From Bifidobacterium sp. ESL0790 (GTDB lineage Bacteria; Actinomycetota; Actinomycetes; Actinomycetales; Bifidobacteriaceae), in assembly GCF_029395435.1 (NCBI RefSeq), contig NZ_CP113915.1, positions 496,001-560,000 of the forward strand: a DNA stretch of 64,000 bases, in the 5' to 3' direction. Below the pieces are notes generated by a model. It ran no database searches. It worked only from the letters and a program-made list of their open reading frames with translations, and was not told the origin of the DNA. The translations under genes were made by a program, and so were the position numbers. Positions 49,075 through 57,175 of the stretch are shown piece by piece (the stretch's first letter is position 1; every line of letters begins with the position of its first letter).

Positions 49075-49265
49075 CTATAAAGCCGATTTACCGGTCAGAT
49101 GTCTGAACAGCTCGGGGTCAACGGGCTTGTTCAGGTGCAAAGTTGAGATGACGACGTTCAATTCTTTTCCGTTGTCATCAAGATTGTGATCAGGGTGTAC
49201 GCCACTGATCGAAATAACATTGCCAACATAGTAATAGGTCTTCTCTTTCTTGGATTCGTTCGTAT
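49075..49265 (-). pseudogene. C-terminal gene fragment (possible DUF3427-type helicase tail)
   Basis: Open frame without a start: it begins right behind the HicB-like stop codon in another frame, reads KTYYYVGNVISISGVHPDHN, then NVVISTLHLNKPVDPELFRHLTG, and stops at 49075. The pattern of a YYxGxV strand followed by L-x-x-P-V-x-x-x-L-F resembles the C-terminal domain found on some restriction-type helicases. That identification is tentative. The rest of the 574-bp gap 48695-49268 has no gene. Confidence 0.4.
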
Positions 49266-49268
49266 TTA

Positions 49269-49520
49269 TTAGGATTCAGCTTTCACGGTTTGTTCGATAT
49301 TGAAATTGTGATTCCCGGTGACAATTTCAATAAGGTCATGTGCCATCGTGTCGACTTCATCGAGTGTGCGGGCTTGGGTGAAACCAATTTCGTCCAATGC
49401 GGGAATTCTGATGAACCAATATTGTCCATCTGGCTCCACGGTGATGCGGTAGTTCTTTTTGCGTAACGGTTTGTTCTCGCCGGGGTTCAGGTCTTTGTGG
49501 TTATCGATGGTTTTCTTCAT
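49269..49520 (-). CDS. Solitary HicB-like antitoxin N-terminal domain
   Basis: Protein of 83 residues matching the N-terminal half of the HicB at 45027-45458: YRITVEPDGQYWFIRIPALDEI, then FTQARTLDEVDTMAHDLIEI. It lacks the helix-turn-helix half and no hicA is adjacent. AAAGGA is upstream of its ATG. It may be a truncated remnant, or an orphan antitoxin able to neutralise a HicA elsewhere. Confidence 0.7.
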   Translation of the reverse strand: MKKTIDNHKDLNPGENKPLRKKNYRITVEPDGQYWFIRIPALDEIGFTQARTLDEVDTMAHDLIEIVTGNHNFNIEQTVKAES

Positions 49521-49678
49521 TAATTAGTTCGTTCCTTTCTAGGGTAAACGTTCATTGTTGGGCTGTCGTCAAATTTAATGAAAGGAGTAATTTTTATTAT
49601 ATCCGCACATAACTAATTCTTGTGATGTAAAAGTTGGCCCTCGCTGATTCGGAGTGTCGGGCCTGTCTCTGGGTAAAG

Positions 49679-49734
49679 TTGATCTTTTGCCGGGATTGTT
49701 ATATAATCACAGGCATATAGTAGAACAAATGTTC
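49679..49734 (+). promoter_or_regulatory. Promoter of the DNA methyltransferase with LexA-like box
   Basis: TTGATC (49679-49684), 17-bp spacer, perfect TATAAT (49702-49707). About 15 bp further lies AGAACAAATGTTCG (49722-49735), which fits the actinobacterial SOS box CGAACRNRYGTTYG at 13 of 14 positions. Confidence 0.65.
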
Positions 49735-49750
49735 GGATCGAAAGGGTGCC

Positions 49751-51034
49751 ATGGCCAAGGAAATTAAGGTCGCCGAGATGTTCGCGGGTGTCGGTGGATT
49801 CAGGCTTGGGCTTGATGGTTATGACGACCCGGAACATAAGGAATTTCAACTTGACCCGGCGGGGCCTTTCAAGACCATTTGGGCCAACCAATGGGAGCCT
49901 ATGGGCTCACCCGCAAAGCAATTCGCTTGGCGATGCTATGAGCATCGCTTTGGTGAGGGAAGCTGCATCAATGAAGACATTACTAAGGTACTCGACGAAG
50001 TAGAGGCGGGAAATCGTAAGATACCTGATTTCGATATGCTTGTTGGCGGATTTCCTTGCCAGGATTATTCCGTGGCCAGAACGCTCTCTCAAGCGGGTGG
50101 CATCGAGGGTAAGAAAGGTGTCCTTTGGTGGCAGATTCGGCGCATGCTGCAACTAAAGCACCCCAAATACGTTCTTTTGGAGAATGTTGACCGGCTTTTG
50201 AAGTCTCCGGCGTCGCAGCGTGGGCGGGACTTTGCAATCATCCTTTCATGCTTTACCGCTCTTGGTTATTCGGTCGAGTGGCGAGTCATCAACGCTGCCG
50301 ATTATGGCATGCCGCAAAAGCGCCGCCGTACCTATATCTATGCCGAAGCGCTCGACGAAAAATGGGATTTGCAATCTCGGATTTCAACTTCGGGTGTGAT
50401 GCGCAGGGCGTTCCCGATTACCGCTGACGATGATTTGCAATTCGATGAGAGGACCATTTCGGAGGATACGCTCGAAGTTAGCGAGCATTTTGGTGTTGGT
50501 GACAAGATATCGTTCTTCGAAAACGCTGGTGCCATGCAAGATGACCGTGTCGTGACTTGCAAGGTTCAACCTGACTTCCATGGTCACCGGACAACGCTGA
50601 GGGAAATTTTGGTTCCCGATAAGGAAGTTCCTGAAAGCTACTACATTGATTCTGGCTCCATCGCCAAGTGGCAATATCTCAAGGGTGCCAAGCATGAGGA
50701 ACGGGTCACGTCCAAAGGTTTCAAATACAATTATTCCGAAGGCTCGATGGGCTTTCCGGATGATTTGGACAAGCCTTCCAGGACGATTCTTACCAGTGAA
50801 GGCGGTTCTGGGCCAAGCCGCATGAAGCATGTGGTGATGGCTGAAAACGGAAGCCTGAGGCGCTTGGTCCCTGATGAGCTCGACCAACTGCAGATGTTCC
50901 CCAAAGGCTGGACCAATGACGGTATGAGTGACGGCCACCGTGCCTTCTGTATGGGCAACGCCCTGGTCGTCGGAATCCCTCATCGGATTGGGCAGGTGAT
51001 TGCAGAGGATATAGAACAAATAAAAGGAGAGTAA
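49751..51034 (+). CDS. DNA cytosine-5 methyltransferase
   Basis: C5 methyltransferase of 427 residues. Motif I AEMFAGVGGFRLGL, motif IV GGFPCQDYSVA with the catalytic Cys, motif VI LLENVDRLL, motif VIII QKRRRTYIY and motif X GNALVVGIPHRIG are all present. It precedes a Sau3AI-like endonuclease by 76 bp on the same strand, so it is most likely the GATC-specific partner, as M.Sau3AI. The target base and site are inferred from this neighbour. AAGGG is upstream of the ATG. Confidence 0.92.
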   Translation: MAKEIKVAEMFAGVGGFRLGLDGYDDPEHKEFQLDPAGPFKTIWANQWEPMGSPAKQFAWRCYEHRFGEGSCINEDITKVLDEVEAGNRKIPDFDMLVGGFPCQDYSVARTLSQAGGIEGKKGVLWWQIRRMLQLKHPKYVLLENVDRLLKSPASQRGRDFAIILSCFTALGYSVEWRVINAADYGMPQKRRRTYIYAEALDEKWDLQSRISTSGVMRRAFPITADDDLQFDERTISEDTLEVSEHFGVGDKISFFENAGAMQDDRVVTCKVQPDFHGHRTTLREILVPDKEVPESYYIDSGSIAKWQYLKGAKHEERVTSKGFKYNYSEGSMGFPDDLDKPSRTILTSEGGSGPSRMKHVVMAENGSLRRLVPDELDQLQMFPKGWTNDGMSDGHRAFCMGNALVVGIPHRIGQVIAEDIEQIKGE

Positions 51035-51110
51035 CTAAAACTGCTACTTAGTTCGTCTCGACTGCCTATTAACTTTTAAGGCAAACAAAGATGCTTTAAA
51101 GGTTGGGTAG

Positions 51111-52565
51111 ATGGAACTGAACGAAGAACGCAGCTATACCACTCTCGAAGAAGTCACCAAGTTGCTGCTTGCGGCTAGGGGTAAGACTTTTCGTGAACTT
51201 GATGAGACAGGTCGCGGTGACTCTGCGGGGAATAAAGGTTCTCTGGGCAACATCATTGAGGAATCGGTTCTTCATTATCCAGTGAATTCCGATAGAGAAG
51301 CTGACATTCTTGTTGGCGACAAGCGTTATGAACTAAAGGTTACGCCTCTGATTCATCGTGGTAAAACAGGTAAGAAGATTTCCGCGAAAGAGCGTTTGGT
51401 TATCGATATCATTAACTACTTGAAATTGCCTGCTGAAGATTTCGATGGCTCTACCTTCTGGGAAAAGGCGCGAAGGATGATTGTCGTTTACTACTATGAC
51501 GACAGAACTGATCGGAAGCATCAATCAAGGCTCGATTGCAAGGTATTAGGGGCTTTCTCTTTTGAATATGAAGAAAATGATTTAGCGACCATTCGTGAGG
51601 ATTGGCAGTTCATCCATGACAAAGTTACGAATGGCTATGCCAATCTATTGAGTGAATCAGATACTTCGTACTTAGCAGCATGCACAAAAGGACAAAACGC
51701 CGCAAAGTCGTTGCGTCCTTCACCTGCTCCAGCGGGGTCTCTTGAATCGACAGTACCGGCCAAGCAGCGTGCGTTTAGCTATAAACAGTCGTATATGACG
51801 CGGGTCGCCAATAGGATTCTTGGCCGGGATAAAGGGGTAAGCCGTCTCTCGATGGCTGCGAACCAGTCTCTTAATGAATATATTCAGGAAAAGACTGGCA
51901 AATACATTGGGAAAACTGTTGGTGAGATTACCCAAATGCTTGGTTTGCCGGATACGACCGCTAAGAACGCTAATTCCATTCTTGCTCTGAGAATGCTTGG
52001 CACATCGGAAAAGAGCATACGCCATGTCGATCAGTTGGCAGCAGCCAATGTCAGCCAGCTAAAAACCGTTGTTTTGTACAAGAATCAGATGCCTCAAGAG
52101 AGTATGTCGTTTAAAGCGCTTACTGAGGGCCAATGGAAAGAATTGGGAGATTCTTCTGTTACCTGGCATGATTCTTTCATCTACCAGTTCTTTGAAACCA
52201 ACAAGTTCCTCATGATGGTTTTTGAGGCTTCGGGCAATAGTCGCAAAGATAGCGGCCGACTTACTGATGTCTTCAAGGAATGTGTGTTGTGGAATATGCC
52301 TGAGAAGGACATCGAAAAGTATGTCTATCCGGTCTGGCGTGAGGTCCATAACCTGCTTCTTGCTGGGGCGTCGGTGTGCTACGACAAGAAAGACGAAAAG
52401 AATAAGCTGCCTGGGCAGAATTTCAATAAGGTTTTCCATTTTCGTCCTCATGGTCGGAACGCTGCGGATACAGTACAGCTTCCTAACAGGGAGATAATTC
52501 CGAAGCAGAGTTTCTGGCTTGACCGACGTTATATAGGTAAGATTTTTGCAGGTACAGTAGCTTAG
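51111..52565 (+). CDS. Sau3AI/MutH-family restriction endonuclease 1
   Basis: Type II endonuclease of 484 residues, close to the 489 of Sau3AI. The MutH-like catalytic set is visible in the N-terminal domain: GSLGNIIEE (E50/E51), READI (D65) and YELKVTPL (E74, K76). The C-terminal half from about 240 should be the second, non-catalytic DNA-binding domain. It includes QSYMTRVANRIL and YIQEKTGKYIGKTV and ends FHFRPHGRNAADT..PNREIIPKQSFWLDR. Expected site GATC. It is co-oriented with the methyltransferase. Base composition is more AT-rich than the neighbouring housekeeping genes. Confidence 0.88.
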   Translation: MELNEERSYTTLEEVTKLLLAARGKTFRELDETGRGDSAGNKGSLGNIIEESVLHYPVNSDREADILVGDKRYELKVTPLIHRGKTGKKISAKERLVIDIINYLKLPAEDFDGSTFWEKARRMIVVYYYDDRTDRKHQSRLDCKVLGAFSFEYEENDLATIREDWQFIHDKVTNGYANLLSESDTSYLAACTKGQNAAKSLRPSPAPAGSLESTVPAKQRAFSYKQSYMTRVANRILGRDKGVSRLSMAANQSLNEYIQEKTGKYIGKTVGEITQMLGLPDTTAKNANSILALRMLGTSEKSIRHVDQLAAANVSQLKTVVLYKNQMPQESMSFKALTEGQWKELGDSSVTWHDSFIYQFFETNKFLMMVFEASGNSRKDSGRLTDVFKECVLWNMPEKDIEKYVYPVWREVHNLLLAGASVCYDKKDEKNKLPGQNFNKVFHFRPHGRNAADTVQLPNREIIPKQSFWLDRRYIGKIFAGTVA

Positions 52566-52688
52566 CCAAACTAATCTGAGTAATCAGCGAAGTTTGAGCA
52601 ATGGAGATGCGTGTCTGCATGATTGCATTGTTGTCAGTCTATCTTTAGAACTTTGTAATTTCTCAGGTGGTTAGGGTTATATTTCCGT

Positions 52689-52723
52689 GAGCTTGTCAAC
52701 GACTGACAGTCGTTGACAAGCTC
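52689..52723 (+). terminator. Perfect 17-bp palindromic hairpin after endonuclease 1
   Basis: GAGCTTGTCAACGACTG (52689-52705) and its exact complement (52707-52723) around a single A; ATTCTTC follows. It lies in the 350-bp gap 52566-52915, which has no gene. Confidence 0.7.
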
Positions 52724-52797
52724 ATTCTTCTACAAACCTCATCTTAAACAGATGTTTTTAGAATTATTTTAAAGGTAAGACTAACAGTCTAGAAGAT

Positions 52798-52864
52798 TTA
52801 TTGGTAGGGGGGGGCGTTTCCTTGGACTGGTTATGCTGCCAGTCCAAGGACCCCCTACCAATAA
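52798..52864. repeat. Large nested hairpin between the convergent endonuclease genes
   Basis: Outer arms TTATTGGTAGGGGG / CCCCCTACCAATAA (14 bp, perfect) enclose inner arms TCCTTGGACTGG / CCAGTCCAAGGA (12 bp, perfect, 8-nt loop). A 7-nt bulge on one side contains the last G residues of an eight-G run. It probably terminates both convergent genes, though it is larger than needed. Confidence 0.75.
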
Positions 52865-52915
52865 TTTCATAACGGTTTTTCGTTTAAATTTTGGGGGAAC
52901 AACCGTTATTGTTTT

Positions 52916-54289
52916 TTATACTTTATCAATTATTGATTTGACGTATTTATTTGTTAACCAAAAACTTTTTTTAGGTTCGAAAGTCCCTTGAGGGGTTGCT
53001 CCCACCTCTTTTTTAGTTCCGTGAGGGCGTACGTGTATATGAGACCCTTTGCCATCGAAACCGCTTACCTTTGGAAAGTGTTTATAATCATTGTTCTTTA
53101 CTAGATTTTTGGTGGCGTAAAATACTTTTCTGGCCTCTTTCATGTCGCTGTTTGTAGGGTACCACCACACAAGTTTTGAAAGTAAATACTGGTTGTCCTG
53201 ATTTTCTTGGAAGACGACAAAAAGGAAGAGAGATGTCATGTATCGGTACAAGCTACTATCTGCCCAATTGGTATTAACTATAAGTTTGTAGTTAATAGCA
53301 GGGAAAGAAACATGTTCTCTTACCGTTCCATTTTTGTTCTGCCTGATTGTACGCACAACAATATTTGCTTTTTCAAACTCGTCAATACGTTTATCTGTAT
53401 TGATTCCCAATATTTTTTTAGTCAGTTCTGCGTAAAATTGTTTTGCGCGCATGCTGCAATTAATATGCAAAATATCTTTAAGTTCTTCTTTAGTTTTACC
53501 AAAATAAGGGGCAAAACGTTTTTGAACAAGGTCTTCTATGGGTAGGTTTTCTTCATTTTCATCCTTCGCGATTTGCTCGTAAGCTTGTTGGTTAGCAAGC
53601 TCAGCAATCATGGTGGTAACGTATGAAGATTTCAATGCCCAACGTCGCGGCTTTGCTTCAATTGCTGAATTGGGTTGAGGACGAGTTTCTCCATGGCCTT
53701 TGCCTGTTGTCGCAGCTTCTAGATATTTGGTATCTCGGCTGCTGATTTCGTGTGCTTTCCCTTCTTTAACTTCTTTGAGAATAGTGTTCCAGTCCCGTTT
53801 TAATTTCGGGATATCGGAATCCGGAATTTTCCAAATACCAATTACGCGAAAAATCATGTCGAATACATTTTTTTGTGATTTATCATAATCGTATGCCATA
53901 AGAAGTATTTTTTGCATCTTATGATATAAATAACTATCGCAAAAAGGCTTATCTAAGATACTCATCCAGTCAATTGAAGTAATGGCAAGTCGCTCTTTGG
54001 CTTGTCTTTTATGGTCTGGACCGGTGTAAATAAGTCCGGTTGTTTTTAACTCGAGATTGACTTTAGGGAAATCAGGTTCTTGCTTGTTGTTATTTCTGAT
54101 GTCGAAATAATATTCTTCGACATTATCACCCATTTTCCCCTTGCTTCTTGTTCCAGAGCCTTTGGGCTTAAAGTCTTGGGGAATTTCAAGAATGGATCTA
54201 AGTGATTGATCCTGGATTCTCCTAGCGTGCTTTAGGATGCTGTCTGAATCAGCATCATCATAAGTAGCACCTTGCTTAATTTTTTTCAT
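52916..54289 (-). CDS. Sau3AI/MutH-family restriction endonuclease 2 (diverged, AT-rich)
   Basis: Second Sau3AI-type protein, 457 residues, with exact MutH spacing: KMGDNVEEYYF (E59), QEPDF (D73), NLELKTTG (E80, K82). The following AKERLAITSIDW aligns with SAKERLVIDIINY of endonuclease 1. The C-terminal half has the same order of features, SSYVTTMIAELANQQ, YFGKTKEEL and IHVRPHGTKKEV..PKKSFWLTNKY. Overall similarity is low and the gene is far richer in A and T, so it was probably acquired separately. No Shine-Dalgarno sequence is seen. It has no methyltransferase of its own. Confidence 0.85.
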   Translation of the reverse strand: MKKIKQGATYDDADSDSILKHARRIQDQSLRSILEIPQDFKPKGSGTRSKGKMGDNVEEYYFDIRNNNKQEPDFPKVNLELKTTGLIYTGPDHKRQAKERLAITSIDWMSILDKPFCDSYLYHKMQKILLMAYDYDKSQKNVFDMIFRVIGIWKIPDSDIPKLKRDWNTILKEVKEGKAHEISSRDTKYLEAATTGKGHGETRPQPNSAIEAKPRRWALKSSYVTTMIAELANQQAYEQIAKDENEENLPIEDLVQKRFAPYFGKTKEELKDILHINCSMRAKQFYAELTKKILGINTDKRIDEFEKANIVVRTIRQNKNGTVREHVSFPAINYKLIVNTNWADSSLYRYMTSLFLFVVFQENQDNQYLLSKLVWWYPTNSDMKEARKVFYATKNLVKNNDYKHFPKVSGFDGKGSHIHVRPHGTKKEVGATPQGTFEPKKSFWLTNKYVKSIIDKV

Positions 54290-54424
54290 AAGAAAATATT
54301 ACATCTAGTTTCGTGGAGGAGTGCCAACTGACGTTAGTTCTAAATTAGTATTAGACGTATAGGTATGTATATTCTGAATGTTTGTTGGCTGATTGAGTAT
54401 GAGTTTAAATTCTAAGGATTAATA

Positions 54425-54673
54425 ATGTCTAAAGAAGCTGCCGAACTTGACCAAATTTTTGACAAGGGTGACGAAAGTATCCTTGACTATGCCGATATGA
54501 GCACGTTGCACAAACCCAACAAAGACAAGGATGAGCAGAAGGCATTAAGCTTGCAGATCCCAGAATGGCTTGTTGAGGTTTTGGATTGTGAAGCAGCTCG
54601 TGTCGGCATCAGCCGTCAGGCCATTATCAAAGTCTGGCTCACTGAGAGTGCTGACCGTATGCGTGCAGTATGA
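54425..54673 (+). CDS. Solitary CopG/BrnA-like ribbon-helix-helix antitoxin
   Basis: Protein of 82 residues. An acidic toxin-wrapping N-terminus (MSKEAAELDQIFDKGDESIL, DYADMSTLHKP) precedes a ribbon-helix-helix domain: ALSLQIPEWLVEVLDCEAAR then VGISRQAIIKVWL. This layout is that of BrnA/CopG antitoxins. No toxin gene is found upstream (135 bp) or downstream (167 bp). AAGGA is 6 nt from the ATG. Three AT-rich palindromes follow and may be its binding sites. Confidence 0.78.
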   Translation: MSKEAAELDQIFDKGDESILDYADMSTLHKPNKDKDEQKALSLQIPEWLVEVLDCEAARVGISRQAIIKVWLTESADRMRAV

Positions 54674-54709
54674 TTTTGCGGTTTGTCAATCGTGATTGCT
54701 CTATTGCAA

Positions 54710-54813
54710 AAGTTAAAAAGTATTTTTCAACTTCTTATAAAAATCGAGCAAGTTAAAAAATACTTTTCAACTTATGGTGGAAATGAGGTGAGTTGAAAAA
54801 TACTTTTTAACTT
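54710..54813. repeat. Three 24-bp palindromic iterons with a 40-bp period
   Basis: Copies at 54710-54733, 54750-54773 and 54791-54813. Each is an imperfect palindrome of the type AAGTT(A/G)AAAAA-TACTTTT(T/C)AACTT. Copy 3 is the reverse complement of copy 1 over 23 bases. Confidence 0.8.
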
Positions 54814-54840
54814 GCTGGGGTACTGAAACCTTCAGCCGTG

Positions 54841-55896
54841 TTACTCAAACGGGTACTTGAGGCCCCAGATGTTGCGGATCTGGTCCATGAGCTTCATGAT
54901 GCGCAGGGTGTCGGAGTGGGGCATCTCGGTACATTCGGTCTTGCCGTCGAGGATGGCGTTGGCGGCGCTCGCGACCTCGTACTCGTAGCCGGTGATCTGA
55001 GGTGGGACGTCGATGTGGCGCGTCACCTCGTGGTCGTTGTTGTAGACGTCGATGGCCTCCACGTTGTTGATGTTCTGGCAGAGGATATAGCCCTCGGTGC
55101 CCCAAATCGAGCCAAGGCGGTCTCCGGAGGCGAGCATCGAGCTTGCGGCGATCGCCATCACGCCGTCGTCGTAGTAGAGCGTGGTCGATTCCTGCGCATC
55201 TACTCCCGTCTCGTAAGGCACCATCGAGCTCTCGACGCGCGTGATCTTGCGGGAGCTGGTGTCGGCGCCGAGCGCCATATCGAGGAAGTTCAGCGGGTAG
55301 ACGCCGACGTCCAGTAGCGCGCCACCGGCGAGGGCCGGGTCGATCATGCGCGGCTTGCGGTAGACGGGGTAGCAGAGGTTGGCGGAGGCGGACTTCACCT
55401 CGCCGATGGCGCCACTGGTAATGAGATCGTCAATCAGACCGCGTGAGGGCATGTAGCGAGTCCAGATCGCCTCGGTGCACAGCAGTCCGGTCTCGTCGGC
55501 GACCTTAAGCAGCGATTCGGCTTGCGCGGTGTTTGCGGTGAACGACTTCTCGACCAGGACGTTCTTGCCGGCCTTGAGGCACGCGATGCCCTGCTCGGCG
55601 TGAAGGCTGTGGGGCGTGGCGATATAGACAAGATCAACCTTGGGATCCGCGAGCAGCTCGTCGTAGGAACCGTATGAAACCGGGAATCCATACTGCGTGG
55701 CGAAGGCTGCGGCGCGCTCGCCGTTGCGCGAGGCCACGGCGTAAGGCGCCACCAAGTTCTGATAATTCGGGTCCTTGGCCATTCCCGTCAGCGTCTCCGC
55801 CATGGAATGCGCGATGCGCCCGGCGCCCAGAATCGCCACGTTGACCTTGCGTCCGCCACGTTGCGCCTCGGCGCGCCTGCCGTTCATCTCACTCAT
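54841..55896 (-). CDS. Gfo/Idh/MocA-family NAD(P)-dependent oxidoreductase
   Basis: Sugar-type dehydrogenase of 351 residues. The nucleotide motif is VAILGAGRIAHSMAETL. The conserved YIATPHSLHAEQ and the EKSFTANTAQAE motif (lysine of the EKP-type signature, here EKS) identify the family. DVGVYPLNFLDMAL carries the substrate-site Asp/Tyr. AAGGAGG is 5 nt before ATG 55896; a longer reading upstream has no support. It is GC-rich like the core genome and appears to be a core gene within the defence-like region. The substrate is unknown. Confidence 0.9.
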   Translation of the reverse strand: MSEMNGRRAEAQRGGRKVNVAILGAGRIAHSMAETLTGMAKDPNYQNLVAPYAVASRNGERAAAFATQYGFPVSYGSYDELLADPKVDLVYIATPHSLHAEQGIACLKAGKNVLVEKSFTANTAQAESLLKVADETGLLCTEAIWTRYMPSRGLIDDLITSGAIGEVKSASANLCYPVYRKPRMIDPALAGGALLDVGVYPLNFLDMALGADTSSRKITRVESSMVPYETGVDAQESTTLYYDDGVMAIAASSMLASGDRLGSIWGTEGYILCQNINNVEAIDVYNNDHEVTRHIDVPPQITGYEYEVASAANAILDGKTECTEMPHSDTLRIMKLMDQIRNIWGLKYPFE

Positions 55897-56083
55897 TGTT
55901 GCCTCCTTGCACGGTGTTGAAATTCTATATATCCAGTGTATGAAGAGGTGTACCGTGCGAGCTTGGAATTGTGTAAAACGCTTTCTTTGCGGGCGAGACT
56001 GTTTGCGATGTTGTATAGCCGCCTTGATTGCTGTTGGTTTCATTGTCGTTGATTGGTCGTGAAATGGGGGAGTGGCAGGACGA

Positions 56084-56911
56084 ATGGTGGGTTGGGAAAA
56101 CGACGGACGGATAACGTCGGATAACGCGGAAAACAAGGGGTCAGAAGCTCATCCGAGAAAATCTGAGACTGGGACTGGGACTGAGGAAAGTCCATCAAAG
56201 GCGAAGGGCTCGTCAAAACCTCGTAAAACACCGTCGCGTCGTTCGGCTTCGGTTTCAATTTCGGAATCGAAAGCGGAGTCGAAACCCCAAAAGAAGTCGG
56301 CTTCGAAAACCAAGTCTAAATCCAAACCGAAAACTAAATCCAAACCGAAAGCCAAAGCCAAAGCCAAGCCCAAAACCCCGAAGAAAACCGAGAAATACGA
56401 GCGGGGCACGCGCAGTTACGCCATGTCGCACATCCGCGGCAAAGACACGAAAATCGAGGTCCTGGTGCGCAAGTATCTCTTCGCGCGGGGGCTGCGCTTC
56501 CGCAAGAACGACAAGCGCTACCCGGGCCATCCCGACGTGGTGCTGCCCAAATGGCGCGCGATGGTGTTCGTCAACGGCTGCTTCTGGCACATGCACGAGG
56601 GCTGCTCGAAATACCGTCTGCCGAAGTCGAATGTGGAGTTCTGGACCGCCAAGCTGCTACGCAACCACAGCCGAGACATCACGCAGAAGGCGGAGCTTGA
56701 GTCGCAGGGGTGGCGCGTCATCGTCGTCTGGGAATGCGAGCTGTCCAAGGCCAGGCGCGACGAGACGCTCGAGAAGCTCTATCGCCGGATCGTCGGCGAG
56801 GATAGTGACGAGGGTGGTCGCGGAAATGCCTTGTCTATCGGCGACGAGAAGAATGCAGACGTGGGTAAAGTCGCTTACGGCGACAAGGATGACGAAGAGG
56901 TGGAAGTTTGA
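56084..56911 (+). CDS. vsr: Very short patch repair (Vsr) endonuclease with long lysine-rich N-terminal arm
   Basis: Cuts at T:G mismatches left by deamination of 5-methylcytosine. The Vsr core starts near residue 105: RSYAMSHIRGKDTKIEVLVR, YPGHPDVVLP (catalytic Asp), VFVNGCFWHMHEGC (Phe-Trp wedge, catalytic His, zinc ligands) and WRVIVVWECEL. Normal Vsr proteins are about 130-150 residues. This one adds about 104 residues of Lys/Ser/Pro/Ala repeats (KSKPKTKSKPKAKAKAKP) in front and an acidic tail. GCAGGA stands close before ATG 56084; GTG 56072 is possible. The probable partner methyltransferase is 5 kb upstream. Confidence 0.88.
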   Translation: MVGWENDGRITSDNAENKGSEAHPRKSETGTGTEESPSKAKGSSKPRKTPSRRSASVSISESKAESKPQKKSASKTKSKSKPKTKSKPKAKAKAKPKTPKKTEKYERGTRSYAMSHIRGKDTKIEVLVRKYLFARGLRFRKNDKRYPGHPDVVLPKWRAMVFVNGCFWHMHEGCSKYRLPKSNVEFWTAKLLRNHSRDITQKAELESQGWRVIVVWECELSKARRDETLEKLYRRIVGEDSDEGGRGNALSIGDEKNADVGKVAYGDKDDEEVEV

Positions 56912-57030
56912 TTCAAGCCCGTTAACGCGTTAGCCAATACAGTACTTATATGGCTCGCAAGGGTTGAACGTCCTGTCGGTTGATCGAATCTACCGTTATT
57001 ACCAAGCGAGTCAAGCTGGATTGCAGGAGT

Positions 57031-57152
57031 TTAAGTAGGTGCCTCAAGCGTTAAGTGGGTACCTGTTGCGCTGGAATTCGAAGAGAAAATCCTTGTTTTG
57101 GGCAATTTAGGCTTCGCTGGGCACCCACTTAACCTTCAAAGCACCCACTTTA
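57031..57152. repeat. Four copies of a 13-bp motif, two direct and two inverted
   Basis: TTAAGTAGGTGCC (57031-57043) and TTAAGTGGGTACC (57051-57063) are mirrored by GGCACCCACTTAA (57120-57132) and AGCACCCACTTTA (57140-57152). Each arm has a 20-bp period. The array lies between the convergent vsr and DUF4391 genes. Confidence 0.7.
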
Positions 57153-57175
57153 CGATTTTGGAGATAAGGAGCAGG

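Noticed and set aside
54710..54813. Three regularly spaced repeats as a CRISPR array
   Set aside because: Repeats are AT-rich palindromes in alternating orientation with 16-17-bp spacers, and there are no cas genes.
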